NCBI GenBank assembly: GCA_001512785.1
Contig: LFSQ01000057.1
Coordinates: 1 to 64,000 of the forward strand
DNA: 64,000 nt
From: Syntrophomonas sp. DTU019
Lineage (GTDB): Bacteria > Bacillota > Syntrophomonadia > Syntrophomonadales > Syntrophomonadaceae
Direction of reading: 5' to 3'
Shown here: piece by piece, positions 63,821 to 64,000 of the stretch
How the letters are laid out: the number at the start of each line of letters is the position of its first letter
Numbering within the stretch: position 1 is the stretch's first letter
The notes under the pieces: model-generated
Databases searched by the model: none
Told to the model about the DNA's origin: nothing
What the model saw: the letters and a program-made list of their open reading frames with translations, nothing else
Translations under genes and position numbers: made by a program

Positions 63821-63873
63821 GGTATTCAGGTTTATTCACATGTCCAGCAAGTACAGAAGTGAGGCGGCCAAAC

Positions 63874-64000
63874 ATGAAGATGATAATTAGTGGTGGAGGC
63901 ACCGGGGGGCATATTTACCCGGCTTTAGCTATTGCTGAGGGGGTGCGGGCCCGTCGTCCCGAGGCTCACATATTATATGTCGGCTCCCGGCAGGGGATGG
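63874..64000 (+). CDS. murG: UDP-GlcNAc transferase MurG (5' part)
   Basis: The window ends 42 codons into this gene. The N-terminus [19 protein letters not shown] carries the GGTGGHI glycine loop that identifies MurG, which adds N-acetylglucosamine to lipid I to make lipid II. It follows ftsW by 53 bp, in the standard order of the cluster. Confidence 0.95.
   Translation, partial: MKMIISGGGTGGHIYPALAIAEGVRARRPEAHILYVGSRQGM

Overview
The window reads as one continuous stretch of chromosome from an endospore-forming, anaerobic, low-to-mid G+C Firmicute (Clostridia side). Evidence for sporulation: two alpha/beta-type SASP-like genes beside the germination protease gpr, ylbJ, and a spoVD/ftsI-type PBP with PASTA domains. 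Evidence for anaerobic life: a selenocysteine formate dehydrogenase exported by Tat, Pta-AckA acetate/ATP metabolism, and oxygen-sensitive radical-SAM enzymes. Gene order (rpmB-yloU-fakA-recG; yceD-rpmF-plsX-acpP-rnc-smc-ftsY; hisS-aspS-6S RNA-tcdA; mraZ-rsmH-ftsL-pbp-mur) is classic Firmicutes. A Syntrophomonas-like syntroph would fit the membrane-bound formate dehydrogenase, but no rRNA is present and this is inference only. Layout: 0-6.4 kb holds a REP-like palindrome, coaD, hslO, rpmB, yloU-fakA and recG. 6.4-8.0 kb is a spore module (two SASP-like genes and gpr). 8.2-15.0 kb carries rsmD, a coiled-coil protein, ylbJ, a patatin, tmcAL and pta-ackA. 15.1-24.2 kb is the lipid/RNA/chromosome operon yceD-rpmF-plsX-acpP-rnc-radical SAM-smc-ftsY behind a near-consensus sigma-A promoter. 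24.2-28.0 kb is a four-gene 5'-methylthioadenosine/5'-deoxyadenosine salvage operon (phosphorylase, isomerase, aldolase, deaminase). 28.0-38.0 kb is a formate dehydrogenase and molybdenum-cofactor island: mobB, fdhE, fdnI, fdnH, fdnG with an in-frame UGA/Sec and a SECIS hairpin, a MoeA fused to a periplasmic-binding-protein-like domain, and a second stand-alone MoeA. 38.0-45.4 kb carries a tandem P-loop ATPase, recJ, bifunctional rel, dtd and a metallo-beta-lactamase-fold hydrolase. 45.4-54.1 kb has a T-box leader, hemZ-hisS-aspS, 6S RNA, tcdA, an endonuclease III-like glycosylase, paaK and a tandem-ACT protein. 54.1-64.0 kb has an unexplained 0.5 kb intergenic region followed by the dcw division/cell-wall cluster, with a three-repeat MraZ operator and no murF between murE and mraY; it runs off the window inside murG. 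The most interesting points are: the T-box, whose specifier (TTC) and discriminator-pairing base both point to tRNA-Phe although the next genes are hemZ, hisS and aspS; the salvage operon, whose phosphorylase carries a 6-oxopurine-type Asn beside a deaminase, implying a route through methylthioinosine or deoxyinosine; the Sec-formate dehydrogenase with a SECIS very close to the E. coli type; and the paired MoeA genes, one with a ligand-binding domain. No tRNA, rRNA, CRISPR array, prophage or intact transposase was seen.
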